From the NCBI GenBank assembly GCA_029212415.1, contig JARGOF010000005.1:17615-81614 (forward strand): a stretch of 64,000 bases of DNA. The letters run 5' to 3'. Every line of letters starts with the position of its first letter. Positions within the stretch are counted from its first letter, which is position 1. The stretch comes from Rhizobiaceae bacterium (GTDB lineage Bacteria > Pseudomonadota > Alphaproteobacteria > Rhizobiales > Rhizobiaceae). A program made the position numbers and the translations under genes. This document shows, one piece after another, positions 53,122-62,674 of this stretch. Under the pieces are notes generated by a model. It was not told where the DNA came from. It ran no database searches and was given only the letters and a program-made list of their open reading frames with translations.

Positions 53122-53276
53122 GATATCTCTCCCTGAGATCCCGCAGGATCTGTACACAAATGGCAATTCCGGTATCCGGCCGGTGAATATCCCTACCGAA
53201 GGCCCTTGCCGCAATCAAGACGTGATTTTTGTAACTGTCCAGCCCGGACAGTCTATTGGGCAAGGGTGCCTGTTTT

Positions 53277-53738
53277 TCAGTACAGGGGCAGTTCGTGGGT
53301 GTCTTTGAGGGTTTCAAGAACGATCGCCGATTTGACGTGGCGCACGGATTCATGCGGCAGCAGGATGTCGTTGACGAAGCCCGAAAGGGCCTTCAGGTCA
53401 GCGGTGACCACCTTGAGCATATAGTCCATTTCCCCCGTCAATGTGTGGGCTTCAAGCACTTCGGGCAACCGGCGGATCAACTCGGCAAACCGCCGGGCAT
53501 TATCGCGATTGTGGGTGTCGAGGGTCACCGTGATGATGTTGACGATGCCAAGACCCAGAAGGGTCGGGTCCAATCGGGCGAAGTAACCGCGAATATAGCC
53601 CTCCTCCTCAAGGCGAATGCGACGGCGGGAACATTGCGACGGCGACAGATTGACGCGTTCCGACAGATCGCCATTGGTCAGCCGTGCATCCTGTTGCAAT
53701 TGCTGGAGCAATTTGCGGTCAAATTGATCGATCATCAT
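53277..53738 (-). CDS. Lrp/AsnC-family transcriptional regulator
   Basis: A 153-residue feast/famine regulator: N-terminal helix-turn-helix (LTNGDLSERVNLSPSQCSRR) and C-terminal RAM domain (AHTLTGEMDYMLKVVTADL). The ATG at 53738 is chosen because AAGG lies nine bases before it. It is divergent from hpd and likely controls it in response to tyrosine, phenylalanine or a keto acid. Confidence 0.9.
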   Translation of the reverse strand: MMIDQFDRKLLQQLQQDARLTNGDLSERVNLSPSQCSRRRIRLEEEGYIRGYFARLDPTLLGLGIVNIITVTLDTHNRDNARRFAELIRRLPEVLEAHTLTGEMDYMLKVVTADLKALSGFVNDILLPHESVRHVKSAIVLETLKDTHELPLY

Positions 53739-53747
53739 TCTGTGCAT

Positions 53748-53868
53748 CCTTGATAATGATTATGCGTGAAATGTGCGAAACATTAACATTATGAGCGAAA
53801 TATGCAAAGAAAATGCGTTGATATTGCGCGATAATGCCTCAACGAAACAATGGTTCAGGAGAATTGCA
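53748..53868. promoter_or_regulatory. AsnC-hpd divergent promoter region
   Basis: This AT-rich 121-base region holds repeated half-sites: ATGCGTGAAATGTGCGAAAC, TTATGAGCGAAATATGC and AAAATGCG. Phased TGCG/GAAA elements of this kind fit binding by an AsnC-type octamer. GATAATGATTATG near 53752 is a local dyad. Confidence 0.45.
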
Positions 53869-54981
53869 ATGGGTCCGTTTCCACATGAGGCACCGCCAGC
53901 CGTCATCAATGATGAAAATCCGGCAGGCACCGACGGGTTTGAATTTGTCGAATTTGCCCATCCTGAGCCCGAAAAGCTGGAAGCGCTGTTTACCAGAATG
54001 AGCTATCAGCCCGTTGCCCGGCACAAATCCAAGAACATCACCGTATGGCGGCAGGGCGACATCAACTATATCGTCAATGCCGAAAAGGGCTCTTTCGCCG
54101 ATCGGTTCATCGACCTGCATGGCCCCTGCGCGCCGTCCATGGCCTGGCGGGTGGTGGATGCCAAACACACATTCGATCACGCTGTCGCCAGGGGTGCAAC
54201 GCCCTATGAAGGCGATGACAAGACCATTGATGCGCCTGCCATTGTCGGCATCGGCGGCTCATTGTTGTATTTCATTGATACCTATGGGGAAAAGGGCTCG
54301 GCCTATGACGCCGAATTCGACTGGCTGGCAGAACGCGATCCGCGCCCGGCCGGCGTGGGCTTCTACTATCTCGACCACCTGACGCATAATGTCATTCGCG
54401 GCAATATGGACAAATGGTGGGCCTTTTACCGCGAGCTCTTCGGCTTCAAGCAGATTCATTTCTTCGACATTGAAGGCAAGATGACCGGGCTTGTTTCCCG
54501 GGCGATCACGTCGCCCTGCGGCAAGATCCGCATTCCGCTGAATGAATCGACTGACGACAAGAGCCAGATCGAGGAATACCTGCGCAAATACAAGGGTGAG
54601 GGCATTCAGCATATCGCCGTCGGCACAGATGATATCTATACGGCGACCGACACGCTTGCGGCCAATGATCTGAAATTCATGCCCGGCCCACCAAAGACCT
54701 ATTACGAGAAATCGCATGAGCGGGTGATCGGCCATGACGAACCGATTGATCGGATGGAAAAACACGGCATTCTGATTGACGGCGAAGGTGTCGTGAATGG
54801 CGGCATGACCAAGATCCTGCTGCAGATCTTTTCCAAGACAGTGATCGGGCCGATCTTTTTCGAATTCATCCAGCGCAAGGGTGACGAGGGCTTCGGCGAG
54901 GGCAATTTCCGCGCCTTGTTCGAATCCATCGAGGAAGACCAGATCCGCCGCGGTGTTCTGGACGTCGACGCCGCCGAATAG
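53869..54981 (+). CDS. hpd: 4-hydroxyphenylpyruvate dioxygenase
   Basis: A 370-residue two-domain vicinal-oxygen-chelate dioxygenase. The iron ligands are visible: His in YYLDHLTHNV, His in GIQHIAVGTDD and Glu in IFFEFIQRKGDEGFGEGNF. It converts 4-hydroxyphenylpyruvate to homogentisate, the entry to tyrosine breakdown. The ATG at 53869 follows AGGAG with seven bases of spacing. It is convergent with maiA. Confidence 0.95.
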   Translation: MGPFPHEAPPAVINDENPAGTDGFEFVEFAHPEPEKLEALFTRMSYQPVARHKSKNITVWRQGDINYIVNAEKGSFADRFIDLHGPCAPSMAWRVVDAKHTFDHAVARGATPYEGDDKTIDAPAIVGIGGSLLYFIDTYGEKGSAYDAEFDWLAERDPRPAGVGFYYLDHLTHNVIRGNMDKWWAFYRELFGFKQIHFFDIEGKMTGLVSRAITSPCGKIRIPLNESTDDKSQIEEYLRKYKGEGIQHIAVGTDDIYTATDTLAANDLKFMPGPPKTYYEKSHERVIGHDEPIDRMEKHGILIDGEGVVNGGMTKILLQIFSKTVIGPIFFEFIQRKGDEGFGEGNFRALFESIEEDQIRRGVLDVDAAE

Positions 54982-55018
54982 CGGGGTAAAGAACCCGAAC
55001 AATCACACCGGCGGAAAC

Positions 55019-55669
55019 CTATTTCGCCGGTGGTGGTCCGATCTGGTCAGGATGGGCGGCTGCGAAGGCCTCGATCCCGGCGCAATGGTCGCAAATTGCA
55101 TTGAGCAGCGGCAGGTCGGACAATTCCGCACCCCAGCGTTTGGCATTATAGACCTGCGGCACCAGGCAGACGTCAGCCATGGTGGGTGTATCGCCGTGGC
55201 AAAACAGGCCGCTCTTGCCGTCGCCGAGCAGCGCTTCGAAGGCGACCAGTCCCTTCCGGATATAGGTTTGCATCCAGTCCGAGCGGACCGCATCACCGCC
55301 GCCGGTGCGCTGCATGACATCACTGATGACCGACAGATTGCAGACCGGATGGATCTCCATGGCAATGGCATAGGAGAGCGTGCGCACCCGCGCGCGACCG
55401 AGGGGATCGGCGGCAAGCAGTCCGGCGCCCGGACGCGTCTCGTCAAGATATTCGATAATCGCCAGCGATTGCGTCAGCATCTGTCCGTCAATGGCCAGCG
55501 CCGGAACAAGGCCCTGCGGGTTGCGCGCCCTGTGCTCTTCTGCAATGTGCGCCTTTGCCAGCAGATCGATGGCGACCGCATCATAGGCAATGCCCAGAAG
55601 GTTGAGGGCAATGCGCACGCGGTAGCTGGCCGATGAGCGCCAATAATCATAAAGAACCGGTTTTTCCAT
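55019..55669 (-). CDS. maiA: Maleylacetoacetate isomerase
   Basis: A 216-residue zeta-class glutathione transferase with the diagnostic YDYWRSSASYRVRIALNLLG (one Ser of the usual SSCS motif differs). It isomerises maleylacetoacetate to fumarylacetoacetate with glutathione. The QSLAIIEYLDE glutathione-binding stretch is present. It is the last gene of the leftward homogentisate cluster. Confidence 0.92.
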   Translation of the reverse strand: MEKPVLYDYWRSSASYRVRIALNLLGIAYDAVAIDLLAKAHIAEEHRARNPQGLVPALAIDGQMLTQSLAIIEYLDETRPGAGLLAADPLGRARVRTLSYAIAMEIHPVCNLSVISDVMQRTGGGDAVRSDWMQTYIRKGLVAFEALLGDGKSGLFCHGDTPTMADVCLVPQVYNAKRWGAELSDLPLLNAICDHCAGIEAFAAAHPDQIGPPPAK

Positions 55670-55756
55670 CTGTTCTGCCTCTCATCGTTTTAAATGGACA
55701 ACCGCCCGGGAGCCGGCTGAGGCCGGGCCGGGCGGCTTTGTTTATTGCCATGCAAT

Positions 55757-56299
55757 TTATGGATTGGCCAGTTCCTTGGCATGCAACCAGTCGGCATGGC
55801 GCGGCGCTTTCTTGGTCCTCGACCATTCCTCCAGCATATCCCATTTCACACTGTCCAGCCGTTTGAGCATGGCGTCTTCATCGGGATCAGGGCAGGCCAG
55901 CTCGACCCGGTGGCCGTTCGGATCGAAGAAGTAGATGGAGTGAAAGAGAGAATGGTCGGTAACCCCCAGAACATCCACGCCATTTTTCTCCAGATGTTCC
56001 TTGAATTCCAACAGCGTTGCCCGATCCTTGACCTTCAAGGCAATGTGCTGCACCCAGACCGGCGTATTGGGATCGCGTCCCATTTCCGGCTTGGTCGGCA
56101 ATTCAAAGAAGGCCAGAACATTGCCATGACCGGCATCCAGAAACAGATGCATATAGGGATCGGGTTCATGGGTTGAAGGGACATGGTCCTCGGCGATGGC
56201 CAGGAGGAAATCCATGTTGAGCATTTTGGTGTACCACTCCACGGTTTCCTTGGCGTCCCGGCAACGATAGGCGACGTGATGTATCTGTTCCACTTTCAT
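55757..56299 (-). CDS. VOC-family (glyoxalase/dioxygenase-fold) protein
   Basis: A 180-residue vicinal-oxygen-chelate protein. The N-terminus is VEQIHHVAYRCRDAKETVEWY; metal-ligand candidates are His in WVQHIALKV and Glu in GHRVELACPDP. It could be a ring-cleaving dioxygenase, a lyase or an isomerase. Its position between maiA and the monooxygenase/DUF2783 pair places it in aromatic catabolism. Confidence 0.85.
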   Translation of the reverse strand: MKVEQIHHVAYRCRDAKETVEWYTKMLNMDFLLAIAEDHVPSTHEPDPYMHLFLDAGHGNVLAFFELPTKPEMGRDPNTPVWVQHIALKVKDRATLLEFKEHLEKNGVDVLGVTDHSLFHSIYFFDPNGHRVELACPDPDEDAMLKRLDSVKWDMLEEWSRTKKAPRHADWLHAKELANP

Positions 56300-56353
56300 G
56301 GGGGATCATCCTTCATAAGTGCAGCCACCACCAGGGCGGGGCCACTTTGATGT

Positions 56354-56560
56354 CTATCCCGCCTGGTTCTGCTCCAGTTTTGCCGCCTGCAGCGCCTCGG
56401 ACAGAATGTCCTGATCGCCGACATGATTGGCAAGAAGCAGTATGAGACGGGCGTTGAAAGCATCGCTTTGCGCTTTGCTCAGTCCCTCATGTGCAGCCAG
56501 CAGATCCGCATAAAAATCATCCGGCTTGCTTATATTGTTTTTGGTATTCAGTTTTGTCAT
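56354..56560 (-). CDS. DUF2783-type small protein, copy B
   Basis: A 68-residue helical protein (DDFYADLLAAHEGLSKAQSDAFNARLILLLANHVGD). It is related in layout to the 62-aa protein at 39779. Its ATG overlaps the stop of the FAD monooxygenase as TGATG, exactly as in the other pair. The repetition of this junction with two different monooxygenases supports a functional link. Confidence 0.75.
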   Translation of the reverse strand: MTKLNTKNNISKPDDFYADLLAAHEGLSKAQSDAFNARLILLLANHVGDQDILSEALQAAKLEQNQAG

Positions 56561-58185
56561 CAGATGTCCTCAACAGGCAGGCCAATAGCGCGCCTGACGG
56601 CCGTGGCGACGGCCTTTTTGTCGAAACCGGTCCAGCGCGCAGCAATGCGCTGATCGGGGCGAACCAGGTAGACGGCCTGCTCAGCCGTGCCCAGATAGCG
56701 CTCTCGGATGAAGCCATCAGGGTCGCTTGCTGCTGTGTCGAGCGACACTGTGCTGACAGCAATGCCATCCACTTCCATGGTGGCTGGAACCGTCATGTTG
56801 ATCGCCAGCAACTGGAAGCCATGGCCGAGGATATCCATCAGCCAGCCATCGGCGACAGGTGCATCGGTTGCCGGTGCGCCGGGCCTCGTGCGGGTCGGCA
56901 ACAGCGGGTGGTCATCGCTGTTTAGCGGCGAGCCGTCAAAGATGCAGGGAACCGACAGCCGGCCGGAGTTGACCAGAGGACGGGCAAATTCGAATTGTTC
57001 CGACAGATCCAGGACAGCGTTGCGAAAGTTGCGGCTGACATCGGATTTCGGCGTGATGAAATCCGTCGAGCGCGAGGAGTTCAGGATGTTCTCCTCTGCG
57101 GCCATGACGCATTCATGGTCATAGCTGTCCAGCAGGCTTTCCGGCGCCTTGCCCTCGATCACCAGTTTCAGCTTCCAGACCAGATTGTCCGTGTCCTGGA
57201 CGCCGGAATTGGCGCCCCTGGCTCCGAAGGGCGAGACCTGATGGGCCGAATCGCCGGCAAAAAGCACGCGGTTGTGACGGAATTTTTCCATGCGCCGACA
57301 CTGGAACGTATAGATGGAGACCCATTCCAGTTCGAATTTGGCATCCTCGCCCAGCATCGCCTTGAGGCGCGGGATGACATTCTCGTGCTTCTTTTCCTCA
57401 TCCTTGTCGATGTCATGACCGAGCTGCAGATCAATGCGCCAGACATTGTCCGGCTGCTTGTGGAGAAGGGCGGACTGGTTGCGGTTGAAAGGCGGGTCAA
57501 ACCAGAACCAGCGTTCGGTCGGAAACCCGGCTTCCATGATCACATCGGCGATGAGAAAATTGTCTTCGAACACCCGGCCGACAAAATCCAGCCCCATGGC
57601 GCGCCGCACGGGCGAAGTTGCGCCATCACAGGCAATCAGCCAGTCGCATGCCACCTTGTAGGGACCATCCGGCGTATCGATGGACAAAAGGACCGATTTT
57701 TCACCCTGTTCCACATGGGTGACACGATTGTTTCCGCGAATTTCGATGGGCTTGCCCTGAGCCTGCAAGGCCAGCACGCGCTGCACCAGATATTCCTCGA
57801 AATGATATTGCTGCAGGTTGATGAAGGCCGGGCGCTTGTGGCCCTTTTCCGGTAGCAGATCAAAGGCATAGATGTTCCGGTCGCCAAAAAACACCTTGCC
57901 GAGATTCCACAGGACACCCTTGTCGACGAATTCGTCGCCGCATCCAAGACGGTCGAGAATCTCCAGCGGCCGTTTGGCGTAGCAGATGGCGCGTGAGCCC
58001 CAGCTGACCTTGTCGTTTTCATCGACGACAATGACCGGGACATCGTTCTGGGCCAGATCAATCGCCGCCGCCAGCCCGACAGGGCCGGCACCGATGACGA
58101 TCACCGGGTGACGGGCAGGCGTGGCTGCCTCCTGATCCGGTGACCGGTGATAGGGATAGAGCGGCGTTTCGAAAACCTTGTTCAA
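56560..58185 (-). CDS. FAD-dependent aromatic monooxygenase (homogentisate cluster)
   Basis: A 541-residue flavoprotein hydroxylase: VIVIGAGPVGLAAAIDL near residue 30, DG motif IACDGATSPVRRAMG, and LFAGDSAHQVSPFGARGANSG. It is related to 3-(3-hydroxyphenyl)propionate and similar hydroxylases. Here it may convert a hydroxyphenylacetate to homogentisate, or act on a related aromatic; this is inference from context. The start is TTG at 58185, supported by GGAGG seven bases upstream. Confidence 0.88.
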   Translation of the reverse strand: MNKVFETPLYPYHRSPDQEAATPARHPVIVIGAGPVGLAAAIDLAQNDVPVIVVDENDKVSWGSRAICYAKRPLEILDRLGCGDEFVDKGVLWNLGKVFFGDRNIYAFDLLPEKGHKRPAFINLQQYHFEEYLVQRVLALQAQGKPIEIRGNNRVTHVEQGEKSVLLSIDTPDGPYKVACDWLIACDGATSPVRRAMGLDFVGRVFEDNFLIADVIMEAGFPTERWFWFDPPFNRNQSALLHKQPDNVWRIDLQLGHDIDKDEEKKHENVIPRLKAMLGEDAKFELEWVSIYTFQCRRMEKFRHNRVLFAGDSAHQVSPFGARGANSGVQDTDNLVWKLKLVIEGKAPESLLDSYDHECVMAAEENILNSSRSTDFITPKSDVSRNFRNAVLDLSEQFEFARPLVNSGRLSVPCIFDGSPLNSDDHPLLPTRTRPGAPATDAPVADGWLMDILGHGFQLLAINMTVPATMEVDGIAVSTVSLDTAASDPDGFIRERYLGTAEQAVYLVRPDQRIAARWTGFDKKAVATAVRRAIGLPVEDI

Positions 58186-58215
58186 AAACAGGCCTCCCGT
58201 CTGGTGTTGCGTTGG

Positions 58216-59166
58216 TCAGCCCTGCAGGGAGCCCCACATCTGCTTGTCGCGCTCGGCTGTCCAGATGCGTGGCGTGTCCATGCCCAGGGCCTCGTCATAG
58301 GCGCGCGCCACATTGAAGGGCAGGCAATGTTCATAGATCGCATAGTCGGAGAACTTCGGGTCACAATCGGCCCGCACCGCGTCCCATGCCTCTTTCAATG
58401 TGCCGCCACGGGCCGCCACGGCTGCGGCCGGGCGGTAGGTGCTTTCGACAAAGTCACGGGTGTTTTCAATGGCCGCCGTGACCATCTCGTCACCGACCAG
58501 TGCATCGCCCCGGCCCGGCGCAATGGCGCGCGGTTTGAAGGCGCTGATGGCGTCAAGCGTCTTGCCCCAGTCGCCAAAATGGCCGTCGCCGCAATAGCAG
58601 GCCGAATGATATTCAACGATGTCACCGGTGAACATGACCTCTTCATCGGGCACCCAGGCGACAATGTCGCCAGCCGTATGGGCCCGTCCCAGATGCATCA
58701 GGTCGACCCGGCGTTTGCCCAGATAGACGCTCATCTTGTTGGTGAAAGTCATGGTCGGCCAGGTCAGACCAGGAATGCTCTCATGGCCCTGGAAAAGCCT
58801 CGGGAAACGCTCAAATTCCGAATCCCAGTCTTCCTTGCCACGCTCTGCCACCATGGCGCGGCAGGTTTGCGAGGCGATGATCTGCTCGGCATTATAGGCC
58901 GAAGCGCCCAGAACCCGAACCGCGTGATAATGCGACAGAACGACATATTTGATCGGCTTGTCGGTAACGGTGCGGATATTCTCCACCACCTTGGCGGCCA
59001 GGCGCGGGGTGGCCTGTGCATCGACAATCATGACGCAGTCATCACCGATGATCACGCCCGTATTGGGATCACCCTCAGCGGTGAATGCCCAAAGGTCACG
59101 ACCGATCTCGGAGAAGGTGATCTTCTTTTCGGTCATGTCGGAGCGGGAGGCAAATTCCTTGGCCAT
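58216..59166 (-). CDS. Metallo-beta-lactamase-fold hydrolase with atypical metal site
   Basis: A 316-residue MBL-fold protein. The zinc motif HxHxDH reads H79-Y-H81-A-V83-R84, so the Asp and third His are missing. Other ligands remain (MHLGRAHTAGD, FTGDIVEYHSA). It belongs to a conserved subgroup found with homogentisate genes that seems to bind metal differently. Its substrate, perhaps a lactone or thioester intermediate, is not known. Four bases separate it from fahA. Confidence 0.83.
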   Translation of the reverse strand: MAKEFASRSDMTEKKITFSEIGRDLWAFTAEGDPNTGVIIGDDCVMIVDAQATPRLAAKVVENIRTVTDKPIKYVVLSHYHAVRVLGASAYNAEQIIASQTCRAMVAERGKEDWDSEFERFPRLFQGHESIPGLTWPTMTFTNKMSVYLGKRRVDLMHLGRAHTAGDIVAWVPDEEVMFTGDIVEYHSACYCGDGHFGDWGKTLDAISAFKPRAIAPGRGDALVGDEMVTAAIENTRDFVESTYRPAAAVAARGGTLKEAWDAVRADCDPKFSDYAIYEHCLPFNVARAYDEALGMDTPRIWTAERDKQMWGSLQG

Positions 59167-59170
59167 AGTG

Positions 59171-60193
59171 TCAGGCTTCCTTCTTGTATTGCTGGACCGT
59201 CTGCTCGATGGCGCCGAAGATGGAGTGGCCGTCTTCGCCGAACATCTCGATGCGCACGGTATCGCCGAATTTCATGAATGGTGTTGTCGGCTTGCCGCTG
59301 TTGATCGTTTCGATCATGCGGATTTCCGCAATGCAGGAATAGCCCGCTCCGCCTTCGGAGACCGGTTTTCCAGGCGTGCCGTCAGCCAATTTGTTGGAGA
59401 CCGTTCCCGACCCGATGATGGCGCCGGCTGAAAGCGGGCGTGTCTTGGCGGCATGGGCAATCAGCTGCGGGAAGTCGAAGGTCATGTCGATGCCGGCATT
59501 GGCGCGGCCGAAGGGTGCGCCATTGAAATCCACACGCAGCGGCAGATGGAGTTTGCCGCCGTCCCAGGCATCGCCCAATTCGTCGGGCGAAACGGTGACC
59601 GGTGAAAAGGCCGATGATGGTTTGGACTGGAAAAACCCGAAGCCCTTGCCAAGTTCAGCCGGGATCAGGCCACGCAGCGATACATCATTGACCAGCATGA
59701 CAAGCCGGATGGCGGCGCGGGCCTCTTCCAGGCTGGCACCCATGGGAACGTCATCGACGATGACGGCGACTTCGCCTTCCATGTCGATGCCGAAGGCCTC
59801 GTCTTCGATGAGAATCGGATGGCGCGGTGCCAGAAAGGCATCAGAACCGCCCTGATACATCAGCGGATCGGTCCAGAAGCTGGGCGGCATTTCGGCGTTG
59901 CGCGCCTTGCGCACCAGTTCCACATGATTGACATAGGCGGAGCCGTCGGCCCACTGATAGGCCCGCGGCAATGGTGACAGGGCATGGTGCTCGTGAAACC
60001 GCTCGGTTGGCTGAGCGCCGGTTTCCAGAGCTTCAGCAGCCCTGATCAGGCGCGGCCCGGCATGTTCCCAATTGTCGAGTGCAGCCTGCAGGGTCGGTGC
60101 AATATGGTTGACGACCGTGCACTGAGTCAGGTCTTTGGAGACGACGGCAAGCTTGCCATCGCGCGAGCCGTCTTTGAGTGTTGCCAGTTTCAT
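59171..60193 (-). CDS. fahA: Fumarylacetoacetate hydrolase
   Basis: A 340-residue FAH-family protein. Metal-binding acidic residues lie in IDMEGEVAVIVDDVP, and the substrate region contains LRGLIPAELGKGFGFFQSKPSSAFSP. It cleaves fumarylacetoacetate to fumarate and acetoacetate, the last step of the pathway. The ATG at 60193 is one base from the hmgA stop, so they are translated together. Confidence 0.92.
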   Translation of the reverse strand: MKLATLKDGSRDGKLAVVSKDLTQCTVVNHIAPTLQAALDNWEHAGPRLIRAAEALETGAQPTERFHEHHALSPLPRAYQWADGSAYVNHVELVRKARNAEMPPSFWTDPLMYQGGSDAFLAPRHPILIEDEAFGIDMEGEVAVIVDDVPMGASLEEARAAIRLVMLVNDVSLRGLIPAELGKGFGFFQSKPSSAFSPVTVSPDELGDAWDGGKLHLPLRVDFNGAPFGRANAGIDMTFDFPQLIAHAAKTRPLSAGAIIGSGTVSNKLADGTPGKPVSEGGAGYSCIAEIRMIETINSGKPTTPFMKFGDTVRIEMFGEDGHSIFGAIEQTVQQYKKEA

Positions 60194-60194
60194 G

Positions 60195-61508
60195 TCAGTC
60201 CCAGTTCCCTTCAATTGTGCCGTCAAAGCGCTTTTTCAGGCCTTTCCAGCAATCGATATAGTCGTCCTGCAGCGTATCCAGTTCCAATGCATAGCCCGTC
60301 AGATGCTGCGGGAACCTTGTCTCGAACATGAAAGCAATGGTGTGGTCAAGCTTGACGGGCGCCAGTTCCACGGTTGAAGCCTTCATGAAGCCCATTGTAT
60401 CAGGGCCATGCGGGAGCATCATATTATGCAGACTCATGCCGCCGGGAACAAACCCTTCTTCCTTGGCATCGTATTGACCATGTATGAGGCCCATGAATTC
60501 CGACATGATGTTGCGGTGATACCAGGGTGGCCGGAAGGTGTTTTCGGCAACCAGCCAGCGGGGCGGGAATATGACGAAATCGATATTGGCCGTTCCCGCC
60601 TCACCGCTGGGTGCGGTCAGAACGGTGAAAATTGATGGATCCGGGTGGTCAAACAGAACGGCGCCGACAGGCGAAAACGTATTGAGATCATATTTGAACG
60701 GCGCATAATTGCCGTGCCAGGCAATGACATCCAGCGGTGAGTGGCCGATCTCGGTCACATAGAAGTTGCCACACCATTTCACATGCACCCGGCAATCGGT
60801 CTCCTTGTCTTCCCAGGCGGCGACCGGCGTCTTGAAATCCCGCGGATTGGCAAGGCAATTGGCGCCGATCGGACCACGGTCGGGCAGGGTGAACTTGGCG
60901 CCGTAATTCTCACAGATATAGCCGCGTGCTTCGCCCTCCTGCGGCGTGACCTGGAAAATCATGCCGCGCGGAATGATGCAGATTTCTGCCGGCGCAACGG
61001 TCATTTTCCCCATTTCGGTGAAGACCTGCAGCGTGCCGGTTTGCGGGACGATCAGCAATTCGGCATCGGCGTTGAAAAAATAGTCGTCGACCATGGCCGT
61101 GTTGCAGACATAGATGTGGGTGGCCATGCCGACCTGGGTATGGACATCGCCGGCGGTGGTCATGGTGCGAATACCGTCGATGAAATTGGTCTTTTGTGTC
61201 GGCATGGGAACGGGATCCCAGCGCAACTGGCTGATGGGCATAGTCGGATCGCTGACATGCGGCGCTGTCTTCCACAGATCGCGCTTGTGGGTGGCAAATT
61301 TCCCCGTGTGGCGCACGCTGGGCCGGATGCGGTAAAGCCAGGAGCGTTCATTGGTGCCGCGCGGCGCTGTGAATGGTGAACCGGAAAGCTGCTCGGCATA
61401 GAGGCCGTAATTGCACTTTTGCGGACTGTTCTGCCCCTGTGGCAGTGCGTTGGGCAGTGATTCCGTTTCAAAATCATTGCCGAAACCCGGCATATAGGCG
61501 TCTGCCAT
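60195..61508 (-). CDS. hmgA: Homogentisate 1,2-dioxygenase
   Basis: A 437-residue cupin dioxygenase with the family's N-terminal [20 protein letters not shown] and iron-site region [19 protein letters not shown]. It opens the homogentisate ring to maleylacetoacetate. I started it at ATG 61508, which has GAGGG upstream and gives the usual length. It is the first gene of the cluster and faces the MarR gene across a palindromic operator. Confidence 0.95.
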   Translation of the reverse strand: MADAYMPGFGNDFETESLPNALPQGQNSPQKCNYGLYAEQLSGSPFTAPRGTNERSWLYRIRPSVRHTGKFATHKRDLWKTAPHVSDPTMPISQLRWDPVPMPTQKTNFIDGIRTMTTAGDVHTQVGMATHIYVCNTAMVDDYFFNADAELLIVPQTGTLQVFTEMGKMTVAPAEICIIPRGMIFQVTPQEGEARGYICENYGAKFTLPDRGPIGANCLANPRDFKTPVAAWEDKETDCRVHVKWCGNFYVTEIGHSPLDVIAWHGNYAPFKYDLNTFSPVGAVLFDHPDPSIFTVLTAPSGEAGTANIDFVIFPPRWLVAENTFRPPWYHRNIMSEFMGLIHGQYDAKEEGFVPGGMSLHNMMLPHGPDTMGFMKASTVELAPVKLDHTIAFMFETRFPQHLTGYALELDTLQDDYIDCWKGLKKRFDGTIEGNWD

Positions 61509-61539
61509 GGTATCCCTCACTTCCATCTCATTCATAATC

Positions 61540-61553
61540 GTTGCATATGTAAC
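61540..61553. promoter_or_regulatory. Palindromic operator between hmgA and the MarR gene
   Basis: GTTGCATATGTAAC is a palindrome with a single mismatched pair. A further GTAAC half-site follows at 61564-61568. The location between two divergent starts and the size suit a MarR-family dimer. Confidence 0.6.
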
Positions 61554-61580
61554 AATCCAATTTGTAACTATCAAACGGAG

Positions 61581-62048
61581 TTGTTCTTGGAAGACGAAGA
61601 AAAGACGTTTTTGGCACTGGAGGCCTTCATTCCCTACAAGCTGAACCGGGCGGCGGAGCTGGTGAGCCGTCAGTTTGCGCGAATCTACAAGGACCGCGCA
61701 GGCCTGACCCGGCCGGAATGGCGCACCCTTGCAACGCTGGGACAATACGGAACTTTGACGGCGACAGCCATCGGGGCACATTCCTCCATGCACAAGACAA
61801 AGGTCAGCCGCGCCGTGCAATCACTGGAAGATCGAAAATGGCTGAAAAGATCAGTTGATGAACAGGATCGCCGTGTGGAGCGGCTGGCATTGACCCGCGA
61901 AGGCGCGCGCAATTACCGAGAGCTGGCGCAACTCGCCCATGCTTTTCAGCTCAAGCTCAGGGATGTCATGGGCGAAGCGGATTTCGACGCCCTCGACAGG
62001 GGGCTGGCTGCTGTCGAAGCCCGGTTGGGCAAGGACATCAGCATGTGA
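61581..62048 (+). CDS. MarR-family transcriptional regulator (likely represses hmgA)
   Basis: A 155-residue winged-helix regulator: [21 protein letters not shown], recognition helix [21 protein letters not shown] and wing [18 protein letters not shown]. It uses a TTG start, either 61581 or 61587; the latter has GGAG six bases upstream. Divergence from hmgA and the shared palindrome suggest repression of the homogentisate genes until an aromatic acid binds. Confidence 0.88.
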   Translation: MFLEDEEKTFLALEAFIPYKLNRAAELVSRQFARIYKDRAGLTRPEWRTLATLGQYGTLTATAIGAHSSMHKTKVSRAVQSLEDRKWLKRSVDEQDRRVERLALTREGARNYRELAQLAHAFQLKLRDVMGEADFDALDRGLAAVEARLGKDISM

Positions 62049-62181
62049 TTGCACGGTGCCAAAGCGCCACAGTTGCGCCGCCGGACGTATCCGGCAACGC
62101 AATCGTCAAGGCATCCAGGTCCAGGTTGGGTCTTTGGACCCAATCACATGGACCCTATCACTTGGACCCAGTTGGTTGGAT

Positions 62182-62445
62182 CTAGTAGTTTGAAGGGCAC
62201 CTTGCGGTATAACGACGACCATATTTGTCATTGTAATAACACTGGTTGGAGCCTTCCGAGACGCGGCCGATGACAGCGCCGGCAACGCCGCCGACGGCTG
62301 CGCCGATCAATGCGCCTTCAACTGAGCCGGATGCAACTGCGCCGATGGCAGCACCTGTTCCCGCCCCGATGGCGGCGCCCTGTTGTGTCGGTGAGCAGCC
62401 TGCAAGTGCGGCCACGACAAGAGCAAGTGCCAGAATCTTTTTCAT
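62182..62445 (-). CDS. Glycine-zipper outer-membrane lipoprotein
   Basis: An 87-residue lipoprotein. The signal sequence ends in the lipobox LAGC. A glycine-zipper segment follows (GAAIGAGTGAAIGAVASG, then GALIGAAVGGVAGAVIG) that can embed in membrane. The C-terminus is a Cys-containing YYNDKYGRRYTARCP. GGAGGG lies five bases before ATG 62445. Related proteins are structural or stress lipoproteins of the envelope. Confidence 0.88.
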   Translation of the reverse strand: MKKILALALVVAALAGCSPTQQGAAIGAGTGAAIGAVASGSVEGALIGAAVGGVAGAVIGRVSEGSNQCYYNDKYGRRYTARCPSNY

Positions 62446-62674
62446 TTCAACCCTCCGTATGCTTTCCCACGGCAGGAAAGCTTCCATTAGAATATATAGT
62501 ATCAAATCGCAGCACAACCAATCGATCATGTCGCGACAATGTGCAACAGCAAAGCGCCCGTTTCACCACAAGAGTAAAGCAAGCCTTTGTGAAGATTATT
62601 ATCCCGCACAAGATGAATACAGGGTGAATGAATACTCCTGCGCGATTCAAACCCTCGATTTTATCTCAAACGCA

